The position numbers and the translations under genes are program-made. From Yamadazyma tenuis (Eukaryota; Ascomycota; Pichiomycetes; Serinales; Debaryomycetaceae): a DNA stretch of 64,000 nucleotides. A model generated the notes under the pieces. That model was not told the DNA's origin, searched no databases, and worked only from the letters and a program-made list of their open reading frames with translations. This document shows positions 56,438-64,000 of the stretch, piece after piece. Positions within the stretch are counted from its first letter, which is position 1. Every line of letters starts with the position of its first letter. The stretch is from the NCBI RefSeq assembly GCF_029203305.1, contig NC_089462.1, positions 1,922,001 through 1,986,000 of the forward strand, written 5' to 3'.

Positions 56438-57664
56438 ATGCTGGAAAAACCTTCAAAGTCCAGTACCGAAACACCAACAGGATCTTTGTTGCTGGCCAAC
56501 AGCCTCCGATCGATTTTTTCCAGTTATAAACCAGTCGGTGATAGAGTCAATGACAACTCTACACCATTTGAACCCGTCAAGATCATAGATAAACAATCAT
56601 TGGACTACATTGCCCGGTCAGGAATTGCCGGCGGGATTGCTGGGAGTGCTGCCAAGACGCTTGTAGCGCCGTTGGACAGAGTGAAGATCTTGTTTCAAAC
56701 ATCCAATCCAGAGTTTATCAAGTACCGAGGCTCCACCGCAGGGCTTTGGAGAGCCGGAAAGGTTATTTTACAGAACGACGGGCCTGCTGGCTTGTACCAG
56801 GGGCACTCAGTAACGTTACTTCGAATTTTCCCCTACGCGGCTATCAAGTTCGTTGCATACGAACAAATCCGAACACTTTTGATTCCCAACGACGATATGG
56901 AAACCGCTGCTCGTCGGTTCATGGCTGGATCATTGTCAGGGCTCTCCTCGGTATTCCTCACGTACCCGTTGGACTTGATACGAGTGCGAATGGCATTTGA
57001 AACCAAAAACTTGACCCACCACACCCATCAACACAAACAATATATAAGCCACCGTCGTGGCCAGTTGTACTCAACTGTCAGGACAATCTTCCACGAAAAC
57101 CCTCCACATTCAGGCACCGATCCATTATGGGTGCGTTTCTTTCGGGAGAAACTCCCAAAGTCTGTGCTGGCCATCTCCAACTTTTATCGGGGGTTTGCAC
57201 CCACGATCTTGGGGATGGTTCCCTACGCCGGGGTGTCGTTCTACACCCACGACTTGTTCCACGACTTATTCAGATCAAAGCACTTGTACCACTACTTGGT
57301 ACAGGGCCAGGACCATGGCTCAAGTCTGTCGGTTCTGATACAATCAGCCCATCACCAGGTCAACTCTCGAGACTCAAGGGCTCCCCTTCGGGCTTACGCC
57401 CAGTTGATAGCCGGAGGCCTCGCGGGAATGTGTTCTCAGACAGCGGCGTACCCGTTCGAAGTGGTACGGAGGAGAATGCAGGTCGGAGGGGCTGTGGGCC
57501 AAGGTCAATTTTTGTCACTAAAGCAAACTGCTTCCATCATCTTCAAAGAAATGGGATTTCGTGGATTCTTTGTAGGATTGAGCATCGGTTACATCAAGGT
57601 GGTACCAATGCTGTCCTGCTCATTCTACGTGTACGAGAGAAGCAAGATGATGTTGGGAATATGA
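56438..57664 (+). CDS. LEU5: Mitochondrial coenzyme A carrier LEU5
   Basis: Inner-membrane carrier (SLC25 family) needed to accumulate CoA in the matrix; loss impairs leucine synthesis. Three carrier repeats carry the signatures PLDRVKILFQ, PLDLIRVRM and PFEVVRRRM. SGIAGGIAGSAAKTLVAPLDR, GLYQGHSVTLLRIFPYAAIKF and GMVPYAGVSFYTHD are Leu5-like, as is the long spacer in repeat 2. The frame is open to a GTG at 56423; ATG 56438 gives 408 aa. The second codon is CTG, Leu or Ser depending on the code. It is convergent with the NAT2-like gene. Confidence 0.92.
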   Translation: MLEKPSKSSTETPTGSLLLANSLRSIFSSYKPVGDRVNDNSTPFEPVKIIDKQSLDYIARSGIAGGIAGSAAKTLVAPLDRVKILFQTSNPEFIKYRGSTAGLWRAGKVILQNDGPAGLYQGHSVTLLRIFPYAAIKFVAYEQIRTLLIPNDDMETAARRFMAGSLSGLSSVFLTYPLDLIRVRMAFETKNLTHHTHQHKQYISHRRGQLYSTVRTIFHENPPHSGTDPLWVRFFREKLPKSVLAISNFYRGFAPTILGMVPYAGVSFYTHDLFHDLFRSKHLYHYLVQGQDHGSSLSVLIQSAHHQVNSRDSRAPLRAYAQLIAGGLAGMCSQTAAYPFEVVRRRMQVGGAVGQGQFLSLKQTASIIFKEMGFRGFFVGLSIGYIKVVPMLSCSFYVYERSKMMLGI

Positions 57665-57827
57665 TGAAAACGGGGAGCTGATTTGGCTGTATCTTATTTA
57701 TTTTGCATACTATTCATTGTACTCATTTACGTTGTACTCGGTTCTTGTATAGGACACTATTTATTGTATATTTACGTATGACATCCATAGAAATGTTATG
57801 ACAATTGGTAGATTGGTTATTTACAGG

Positions 57828-58538
57828 TTAGAAGAAGAAGTTGAACCATTTTTTCTTCTGGGTGGGACGGGTGCCAAACTTGCTGCTCGACGCAGTAAAG
57901 TCTTTGATGTGGTCCTTGGCGATATTGGCAGACGTCTTGATGCTCTGAGAGCCGAGTTTGAATCCCCATCCTCTCAACAACTTGACGACAGGAGGAGTGA
58001 TGGCAGCGGTGAGAGGAAGACGGATAAAGATAAACGACTTGTGGATGGTGTAAGCTATGGCAAATTCAGCCCACGAGAACTGAGACAACACATAGCTGAG
58101 CGTTGACTGCGATTCTTCTCCAATAGGGTTCTCCAAGTCCTCCTGCGACTGCTGGAGCTGGTCTATTTCCTGCTGTCTTTTCAAGTCGTCATCACTGATG
58201 CCGAATCCAAACGTTTGTTTTATCTTATTCTCATAGTACTCTATCTCTTCCTTACCAGCAGAGTGGACCAAGAGATAGCACAATGGCAAGTCGATGGCAC
58301 TCAAGCCAAGGTAGATTCCAAGAGCTGAAAACCCGTACTCTTTCATCAACGCTTTGATGCCAGTTGGTTTTTTGGGACCAGACGGAGGAGGTGGGGGAGG
58401 GGCCTTTATGGTGGATTGAAACCGCTTGAAAAGCTGACTTTTCACCGGGTATCGACTAAGTAACTTGACGGGCTGGAACATGGTGAACCGTAACATTGGT
58501 CTGGAGAACAGCTGTTTCCACATGGTGTTCATGGACAT
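57828..58538 (-). CDS. NAT2: Mitochondrial DUF1279 (FAM210-like) protein, NAT2-like
   Basis: A 236-aa protein with a basic N-terminal presequence (WKQLFSRPMLRFTMFQPVKLLSRYPVKS), a proline run (PPPPPPSGP), then a DUF1279 domain: KKPTGIKALMKEYGFSALGIYLGLSAIDLPLCYLLV with a membrane segment, and a second hydrophobic part (FIFIRLPLTAAITPPVVKLLRGWGFKLG). Fungal members include S. cerevisiae Nat2; human FAM210 proteins act in mitochondrial translation. The acetyltransferase name is historical and not supported by visible motifs. The start ATG is at 58538, and 81 bp separate it from TCD. Confidence 0.78.
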   Translation of the reverse strand: MSMNTMWKQLFSRPMLRFTMFQPVKLLSRYPVKSQLFKRFQSTIKAPPPPPPSGPKKPTGIKALMKEYGFSALGIYLGLSAIDLPLCYLLVHSAGKEEIEYYENKIKQTFGFGISDDDLKRQQEIDQLQQSQEDLENPIGEESQSTLSYVLSQFSWAEFAIAYTIHKSFIFIRLPLTAAITPPVVKLLRGWGFKLGSQSIKTSANIAKDHIKDFTASSSKFGTRPTQKKKWFNFFF

Positions 58539-58619
58539 AATGATGATGATTTTTCGCCCACGATCAGCCGAATGCGCGCAACTAGAATGGCTGCAATAAA
58601 GTCATGTATATCTATGGAC

Positions 58620-59927
58620 CTATCTAAATTGAGACCAGTACTTCTCGTCGGCAAAACGACTGTTGACGAACGCAAGCACTTCAGGGGAGTATACGTCTTG
58701 CAACCTTTCGTTGCCATTGAGAACCCGCTTTTCGTGGTCCGACTGTTCTTGCTTCGTCATCACCACTATGTTCTGCAAGCTTAATTCCTTAGTAGGATCC
58801 CACCGGGACAATGTCAATTTGGTAGAATAGTTGGAAATGGGAGACTTACCGTGGAAAATCTCCTCGAGAATGTAACTGACATCGGTCATGGAAATAGGTA
58901 CTCTTTGGTCCAATTGTCCTATTCTGCTCTGTTGGCCTGCGAGACTTTGGAAGATACTGTCATATATCTTGTACCGGTTTTTCCCTTCTATAGGCTCTAG
59001 TGGGTACCCGGCCACGCTAGTAATGATGTAGGTGGCAATAGTTAAGCCATACATTCCAGGAATGGTTCCCAAAACCGGCAAAATACGTACTCTAAACCTC
59101 TGTAAAGCTGCCAATTCGTCTACTTTCCCCTTAGCAATCTCCTCAGGAGACAATGGCAAGAGCTGGGCCTTTCTGGGGTCCGGTTTCTCGGCAGAGAACA
59201 CGGTGGGGATGTTGGTGATGATGCCTCTTTTTTTCAACCGGATCCGTACTGATCTGGTCAAAGGATCTTCTTCTGTTTTGCTGATATCTCCAATATTGAT
59301 ACGAGAAGGGTCAGACTTGCAAGCAGCCCCTCCCGAAGATACTACAGGTAACTTGTTTTCGTGGCAAAATGCTAGAAGGTCAACTTTGGTGTCAATATTA
59401 TCGATACAATCAACAATATAAGTGGGCTTGAAGTCTCCACCAAAAATCAAGTCTCCAGCACTTTCCTTATTCCACAACTGATTCTTCACGTCGATCTGTA
59501 CCCACGGAGCAATCTGCTCCAAGTGGTTTTTCAAGCACTGAACCTTGGGGATCCCCACATCCTTCAAGTTGGCTACCGCATGTCTGTTCAAAGAGCTTAA
59601 GGTGACTTGGTCAAAATCGATGATTCTGATTTTTCCCACTCCCGAACGTACCAACATGGTGGCAGCCCATGAACCTACACCCCCGGCTCCCACCACCACT
59701 ATGTTCTGTTTCCTGAACTTGTCCATTCCTTCTTCACCCAAAAAAGCGTAGTTTCTTGCAAGTTGTTCGGCGATCAACTCTTCAGGGTACTCAGTCAGTG
59801 GCTGTTGTTTGGGCTCCGAAAGAATTGATGCCGTATTATTGCTGGTATTAAGAAGGTAGTGGATCCCTTCGACTATCAACACGGTCGTTGCCGCCGTGCC
59901 TATGGCAATACTCCAAGCTCGAGACAT
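58620..59927 (-). CDS. tRNA threonylcarbamoyladenosine dehydratase (TCD1/TCD2)
   Basis: ATP-dependent E1-like (ThiF/TcdA) enzyme that cyclises t6A37 to ct6A in ANN-decoding tRNAs, located at the mitochondrial outer membrane in yeast. An N-terminal membrane segment (about residues 5-26) is followed by LARNYAFLGEEGMDKF and the nucleotide-binding motif VVVGAGGVGS (77-86). SGVGKIRIIDFDQVTLSSLNRHA and VDCIDNIDTKVDLL are also family-typical, as is RRGIITNIPTVFS-like sequence. TCD1 and TCD2 cannot be told apart here. The frame extends to a TTG at 59954; ATG 59927 gives 435 aa. Confidence 0.92.
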   Translation of the reverse strand: MSRAWSIAIGTAATTVLIVEGIHYLLNTSNNTASILSEPKQQPLTEYPEELIAEQLARNYAFLGEEGMDKFRKQNIVVVGAGGVGSWAATMLVRSGVGKIRIIDFDQVTLSSLNRHAVANLKDVGIPKVQCLKNHLEQIAPWVQIDVKNQLWNKESAGDLIFGGDFKPTYIVDCIDNIDTKVDLLAFCHENKLPVVSSGGAACKSDPSRINIGDISKTEEDPLTRSVRIRLKKRGIITNIPTVFSAEKPDPRKAQLLPLSPEEIAKGKVDELAALQRFRVRILPVLGTIPGMYGLTIATYIITSVAGYPLEPIEGKNRYKIYDSIFQSLAGQQSRIGQLDQRVPISMTDVSYILEEIFHGKSPISNYSTKLTLSRWDPTKELSLQNIVVMTKQEQSDHEKRVLNGNERLQDVYSPEVLAFVNSRFADEKYWSQFR

Positions 59928-60117
59928 TGAGTTCAATTTTCGAGATGGCCTCAAATGCGCGATGCCTCAACTTGGGCTGCAAAAGCGAGCTTGATGCTTT
60001 ATATATTGCAGGTTTGGATCCAGACACAGACTCAGCGTCTTACTACTGAAATCAATACCCGATAACCGTTCGTGGTGTAAGACTATGCTCACGTTTATAT
60101 TCTATAAATATAAATAC

Positions 60118-61032
60118 CTACAACTTGGCAGACACCTTTCTGCCCACGGTACACTTGATCAACCCATTTGGATCTGGTGATGGGTAAAACAAATCGGTAT
60201 TGTTTTTTATACCCTTCCACTCGAGGTTGAACAAAATATAATGCTTGTTTGGCAATTGGTAGGTGACGGTTTCAATCTCCTTGACCTGCAACAAAATCTC
60301 GTGGGACATGTTGTACATGGTGGCCTGAACTGATGCCGAGTTCTCCAAGGCAAATTTGTCCAAAGTGATTTTCCTGGCCCCGTTGTAGGCATCATCGAAT
60401 AGTCCCTTGTCAGCATATGAAAACACATCGTCCAATGTGCGGAGGTACTTACTGTCATAAACCCATGAAGCATCGACATCGGTCGACAAGACTCTGTCCT
60501 TGGTGGGCTGTAAGGTGGTGTAGTCGCACACGTTGTACCCGTAGAACATGGATCCGGTGGACTTTAAAACCGTCAAGTCCTTGATGGAAGAGGTGATTTT
60601 CAACTGCTTGGAAGCTCTGGTATAGTCCAACACGGTGATTCTGGTCTCAGGTCCTTCATGCTTGAACGAATGGGCGTGTAACTTGCCGTTAACTTCGTAC
60701 TTGGACCACTTGGCCTGAACAATGGTGATTTCGATTCCAGAAATATGGTCGTACTTGGAGATAAAGTGCTTTGCCAAGTGGGCAGCAAAGCGTTCGATGG
60801 GCCACACATCGGTATTCTTGGCTTCCACCAAAATGGTGTTTTTGACGGTGTCGGTGGGAACAATGGGGGAGTTATCGGCATCGGTGTATGATACATCAAA
60901 GTTACCTCTCAACAATACCTTGACATTGGCTTCCAATACGTCTTGGATTTGGGGGTTGGAAGGATCTTTCTTGACCTTAAGGAACTTGACGTTACCCTTA
61001 CCGTATGAGGAACTGACTAATTGTGATTGCAT
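60118..61032 (-). CDS. Urate oxidase (uricase), peroxisomal
   Basis: Cofactor-free enzyme that oxidises urate to 5-hydroxyisourate in purine catabolism, used when purines serve as nitrogen source. Evidence: SSSYGKGNVKFLKV, the catalytic region VKNTILVEAKNTDVWPIERFAAHL, HAHSFKHEGPE, the substrate-binding STGSMFYGY and ALENSASVQATMYNM, and NKHYILFNLEWKGI. It ends in SAKL, a PTS1 peroxisomal import signal. S. cerevisiae lacks this gene, and many non-Saccharomyces yeasts keep it. Length 304 aa is normal. GATAAG elements occur upstream. Confidence 0.97.
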   Translation of the reverse strand: MQSQLVSSSYGKGNVKFLKVKKDPSNPQIQDVLEANVKVLLRGNFDVSYTDADNSPIVPTDTVKNTILVEAKNTDVWPIERFAAHLAKHFISKYDHISGIEITIVQAKWSKYEVNGKLHAHSFKHEGPETRITVLDYTRASKQLKITSSIKDLTVLKSTGSMFYGYNVCDYTTLQPTKDRVLSTDVDASWVYDSKYLRTLDDVFSYADKGLFDDAYNGARKITLDKFALENSASVQATMYNMSHEILLQVKEIETVTYQLPNKHYILFNLEWKGIKNNTDLFYPSPDPNGLIKCTVGRKVSAKL

Positions 61033-61524
61033 GCTGATTTGAACAAGAAAAGATTATTGGGAGGAGAATCGGCCTATTTATAGGATATTGAGCTTATCGA
61101 GGTGTCGCGCTGCGATTTGGGGAAATCAGTTATCAGGCCTTCGGGGTATTCCGACGGAGAAAAATTGCACGATAGCAATAATGAGGTAAGTATCTTACGA
61201 TTTAAGGGGGATTAGAGGTGCTACCTGACGGATATATGAACCTGTTTTATTTGTTGGAACCGCATAACCGGTGAAAGTGTACATCCTGTAGTTTCAATTG
61301 TTCTAGTTATATTCTCAAATGGAGCTCCGCTGCGACGTGGATCAGGGCCAAGCGTGGAACCAGCTCGCGGCAATTAGTGCGAGCTCGCCCGATGGCACCT
61401 GTTTATCCGATCTGAGCCACTAAAAAGTTGCAAAAAAAACACAGTGAAATCGCAACCGGAGAACCGGTTTGGGGCAACTTATCAACCTTAAATAATTCCA
61501 TTTCTATTTAAAATATCAGCCTAT
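61033..61524. promoter_or_regulatory. Urate oxidase promoter
   Basis: 492 bp. GATAAG (read on the minus strand) is at 61093-61098 and 61478-61483, matching the Gln3/Gat1 nitrogen-control element. AACCGG-type CGG motifs occur near 61267 and 61454, the latter in AACCGGAGAACCGGTT, possible zinc-cluster sites. No gene seen. Confidence 0.5.
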
Positions 61525-63147
61525 CTACACGTTCTTCTTATCGTCAACGGGAGGGTTACCGGGCAGGAAGATTGTCCCGGGGTCACTTACGGGATTCACC
61601 GACTTGATATCTTCGATGTCGGAGGTGCTGGTATCGAGATCAGTTGTGAGAACAGGCGTCAAGACTTCTTTGGTTATCGACTGGGGGGCCACCTCGAGCT
61701 TTTCCAAGATGCTGGAAACGGTATCAGTCTGTTGTTTGGACGACTTGATGTCTTCCATGTCGATAAGATCCGAGGGGCGAGATTCTTCTTTCTCTTCGTC
61801 TGTTTCAGGCACGGGCTCGGCAAACCGAAGGTTCTTCTTCACCTTCGGAGTGTCCTCATCAGCAGGGTCATAGGTCGATATATCGTCGTCATCGTTGTCA
61901 TTGTCGAAGACCAACTCGGCGGTTCTAATCCATCTTCTTCTTCTGGTATACTTGCTGTAGGAATCATCAGTAGTAGGTCTCTTCCAAGTGTTGTCGTAGT
62001 AAATAAACCCTTCGTCGCTACCAGGGTTAGCGGTGGTCTTGGACCGTTTACCGGGCGGCAAAGTAACGGCACCATCGTTGGTTAAATCCAAACGCCAGCT
62101 CTTGTCGACCCATCTCCATCGCGCGTTGTTCATCGATAACTGCAGAGACTGCTCCAGTCCAAACGAATACTGCTGATGATTTTCAGGGTTGGGCAACTTG
62201 AACGAGTCGATGGACGATGACTCATTAAGGAACTCGTCTGTCCAGGGAGTTCTCTCGTAGGACAACAAATTCGAGGTCCAACCAATTCCCAACCATCTTC
62301 TCTGGTTCTCATAAATCACATACGTGAACCTTACTGGCCGGTTGCTCTTACTGCTCAACGGATTCAAGGAATGGCCAGCATTTTTTTGGACCTTGGCAAA
62401 GGCAGCAGCGAACAACGAGTGGTTTCTTTGCCTCAGAAAGTCCAACCCTGTCAAGTAGAAAAACAACACACGGGTAAGCCTCAACTTCCAGATCATCTTC
62501 CGGGTCACACTCAGGTATGCCGAGTGGTAGGTCAACAAGTACACACCGGTGACAAGTAAAATGGTCCGGGGTTGGATCAAAAGAAAAGATACAATAAGGT
62601 AAATGGGGGTTAGGAAAACGGTGGTGAAAAGTAACCGTTTGATGTCGTAGGCGGTCAACGACAACGAGATGATGGGATCCAACAACCGGTCGGCCTTGAG
62701 ACATGTGTTGGTCAACGCCTGGATCACCTCATCGAGCGAAGGGTGCAAGTTAGCCTCTTGTAGGATCTTTTTGTTAAGCAACGCGTAGAGAGTGATAAAA
62801 CCGACAATCAACAAGTGGCCGAACCACGTCACCAACGCTTCAAAGTACAACACCACCAATGCGTAGGCACTGATCAATACCACGTTGACCCAATAGTCAT
62901 CATTGGTCCAGGTGATAATGGATAAGAGTTTGTTGACGATGAGCAAGTAAGGGTAGGCTCTAACCAAAGCCTTGGAGACAATGGGCGGAGTCGACAGGAG
63001 GAGCGGCGAGGACTGGGGTTTGGCGTCGACAGCATGTGACTGGGTGGACGAGAAGCTGGCGGTGACTTCGGCGGCACTGGGGTTGACAGATTCATGGTCA
63101 ACACTGGTATCAGGCGCCTCTGGTTGCTCTTTTGGTTTGGGAGCCAT
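61525..63147 (-). CDS. Dysferlin-domain peroxisome/ER membrane protein (PEX30 family)
   Basis: A 540-aa protein with four or so hydrophobic segments in the N-terminal third (about residues 60-215, a reticulon-like region). A DysF domain follows (about 265-400: VRFTYVIYENQRRWLGIGWTSNLLSYERTPWTDE, RWRWVDKSWRLDLT, EGFIYYDNTWKRP and TRRRRWIR). This is the layout of Pex30/Pex31/Pex32/Pex23, which shape ER subdomains where peroxisomes and lipid droplets form. The C-terminus is acidic and low in complexity. The exact member is uncertain. It starts at the first ATG, 63147, and lies beside the peroxisomal uricase. Confidence 0.88.
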   Translation of the reverse strand: MAPKPKEQPEAPDTSVDHESVNPSAAEVTASFSSTQSHAVDAKPQSSPLLLSTPPIVSKALVRAYPYLLIVNKLLSIITWTNDDYWVNVVLISAYALVVLYFEALVTWFGHLLIVGFITLYALLNKKILQEANLHPSLDEVIQALTNTCLKADRLLDPIISLSLTAYDIKRLLFTTVFLTPIYLIVSFLLIQPRTILLVTGVYLLTYHSAYLSVTRKMIWKLRLTRVLFFYLTGLDFLRQRNHSLFAAAFAKVQKNAGHSLNPLSSKSNRPVRFTYVIYENQRRWLGIGWTSNLLSYERTPWTDEFLNESSSIDSFKLPNPENHQQYSFGLEQSLQLSMNNARWRWVDKSWRLDLTNDGAVTLPPGKRSKTTANPGSDEGFIYYDNTWKRPTTDDSYSKYTRRRRWIRTAELVFDNDNDDDDISTYDPADEDTPKVKKNLRFAEPVPETDEEKEESRPSDLIDMEDIKSSKQQTDTVSSILEKLEVAPQSITKEVLTPVLTTDLDTSTSDIEDIKSVNPVSDPGTIFLPGNPPVDDKKNV

Positions 63148-63327
63148 TGGTTTTGAATTAGCGGGAGAAGGCACGCGGAGCAGGGGGCAGAATGTTTGCG
63201 GCAGATACGAGTATCAGGATAGTGCCAGGGGATGTGGTGGCAGAATTCAAAACTAAATTTACTGAGTACAAACAGGGTTAGTAGGAATTTGCTGATGTTG
63301 AGAAGTCGCATTGATGCATCTGAAAAT

Positions 63328-64000
63328 ATGAATTTCTCCAAGGTTCTTTCGAAAGAGATTAAGAAGAAGAGGAAAGGAAAAGGTGTTGAGAGAGGCGACA
63401 AGAGGAGAAGATCAGAGAAGGGGGATGGTCAGAATTATAATAGTAAAAAAGTGGTCGATGGCGCTGGCGTTATCGAGTGTGAACGAGGAGTTGTGGGCAG
63501 TGACACAAATGGGAATGTGAATACGAATAGTGACGAGACGGCTGCAGCTGGTGGCGAAAGAACAGACATATCTGCTACTGCTGCAGGCGGCCAGGACAAC
63601 AAAGACGACGCTGCCGCCTCCAAAAATGCAGATGCTACAACTGGGCTCCAGGTTCAACAACAACTACGAATCAATGCCAAGCGGGAACGGTACCGGCAGC
63701 AGGCGGCAAAGGAGGCTGCTATTGACCCCCAATTCTGCCTCGACCAAATCTCCGCTATCCACAAACACAAACTTGTGGTGCAACTCCGAGTCTACATTAA
63801 AAGTCTCGTACACCAGTGGGAAAAAGCCACCGAAGCGCTTCCGCCAGATTCTCCCCAGCACGAGTTACTCCTCGATACAAAGAAGAACTTGGTGCCGTTA
63901 CTCTACAAACTCCGAAGTGACGGTCTCACTGATGATATGGTGGTGTCTCTCAGCACTATCTGCTATTATCTTCAACACCGCCAGTTTCGCCCGGCAAACG
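63328..64000 (+). CDS. PRP18: Splicing factor PRP18 (N-terminal part, cut by window end)
   Basis: Second-step pre-mRNA splicing factor associated with U5 snRNP and Slu7. The frame is open from ATG 63328 to the window end (224 codons). The start MNFSKVLSKEIKKKRK parallels known Prp18 N-termini. After a low-complexity linker come INAKRERYRQQ, the Prp18 core LRVYIKSLVHQWEKA, TKKNLVPLLYKLRSDGL and VVSLSTICYYLQHRQF. The highly conserved loop that should follow is beyond the window. It is divergent from the PEX30-type gene with 180 bp between start codons. Confidence 0.93.
   Translation, partial: MNFSKVLSKEIKKKRKGKGVERGDKRRRSEKGDGQNYNSKKVVDGAGVIECERGVVGSDTNGNVNTNSDETAAAGGERTDISATAAGGQDNKDDAAASKNADATTGLQVQQQLRINAKRERYRQQAAKEAAIDPQFCLDQISAIHKHKLVVQLRVYIKSLVHQWEKATEALPPDSPQHELLLDTKKNLVPLLYKLRSDGLTDDMVVSLSTICYYLQHRQFRPAN

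Noticed and set aside
51832..58620. Functional link between TCD (ct6A in ANN-decoding tRNAs) and the nearby tRNA-Thr(AGU)
   Set aside because: They are 7 kb apart with unrelated genes between; tRNA genes are common, so proximity is most likely chance.

Overview
The window is a gene-dense nuclear segment of a budding yeast (Saccharomycotina). It is close to fully coding and has short intergenic gaps. The three introns I could reconstruct are 51-56 nt long and carry canonical TACTAAC branch points. Gene content (urate oxidase, an FKS3/GSL-type glucan synthase, a PHR/GAS glucanosyltransferase, an NDT80-family factor rich in His/Gln, a tandem glutathione transferase pair) looks most like the CUG-Ser clade (Debaryomyces/Meyerozyma/Yamadazyma/Candida relatives). 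Nothing in the window proves CUG reassignment, so every CUG-encoded Leu given here could be Ser.

Layout. 1-464: C-terminal end of an unidentified gene. 626-3319 BST1. 3405-4932 divergent histone H2B/H2A pair. 5027-9372: LOA1, IST3, ERB1 and a Nudix hydrolase. 10510-16788: POR1, CTK2, MAD2, BET4 and NOP9. 16849-24162: MSD1, a KRE2/MNT1 mannosyltransferase, two glutathione transferases and NOB1. 24312-35413: IRS4, HDA2, DPL1, TRP2 and a DSS1-like RNB protein. 35569-40744: SHP1, MET6 and GSF2. 42917-51557: a PHR/GAS glucanosyltransferase, BFA1 and a large FKS-family synthase, with a tRNA-Thr(AGU) at 51761-51832. 52401-57664: a QDR-type transporter, an NDT80-family regulator and LEU5. 57828-63147: NAT2-like DUF1279 protein, TCD1/2, urate oxidase and a PEX30-type protein. 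63328 to the end: the N-terminal part of PRP18.

There is no operon-like pathway, but several themes recur. Three ribosome-biogenesis genes (ERB1, NOP9, NOB1) carry PAC elements, two of them with RRPE-like tracts. Cell-wall genes (mannosyltransferase, PHR/GAS, FKS) and peroxisome genes (urate oxidase with PTS1, PEX30-type) are present. Two mitotic-exit/spindle-checkpoint genes (MAD2, BFA1) occur. Pathway promoters contain the expected sites: TCACGTG at MET6, TGAGTCA at TRP2, GATAAG at urate oxidase and CACAAAA cores at the NDT80-family gene.

The best leads are: (i) three genes whose true 5' ends lie behind tiny first exons (BET4, TRP2, the second GST); (ii) a DSS1-like mitochondrial protein that keeps the RNase II fold pattern but appears to have lost its Asp cluster and Arg pair; (iii) short tandem-repeat clusters flanking the PHR/GAS gene; and (iv) paired CACAAAA elements in the leader of the NDT80-family gene. 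I saw no transposon, virus-like element, CRISPR or other clearly foreign cluster.
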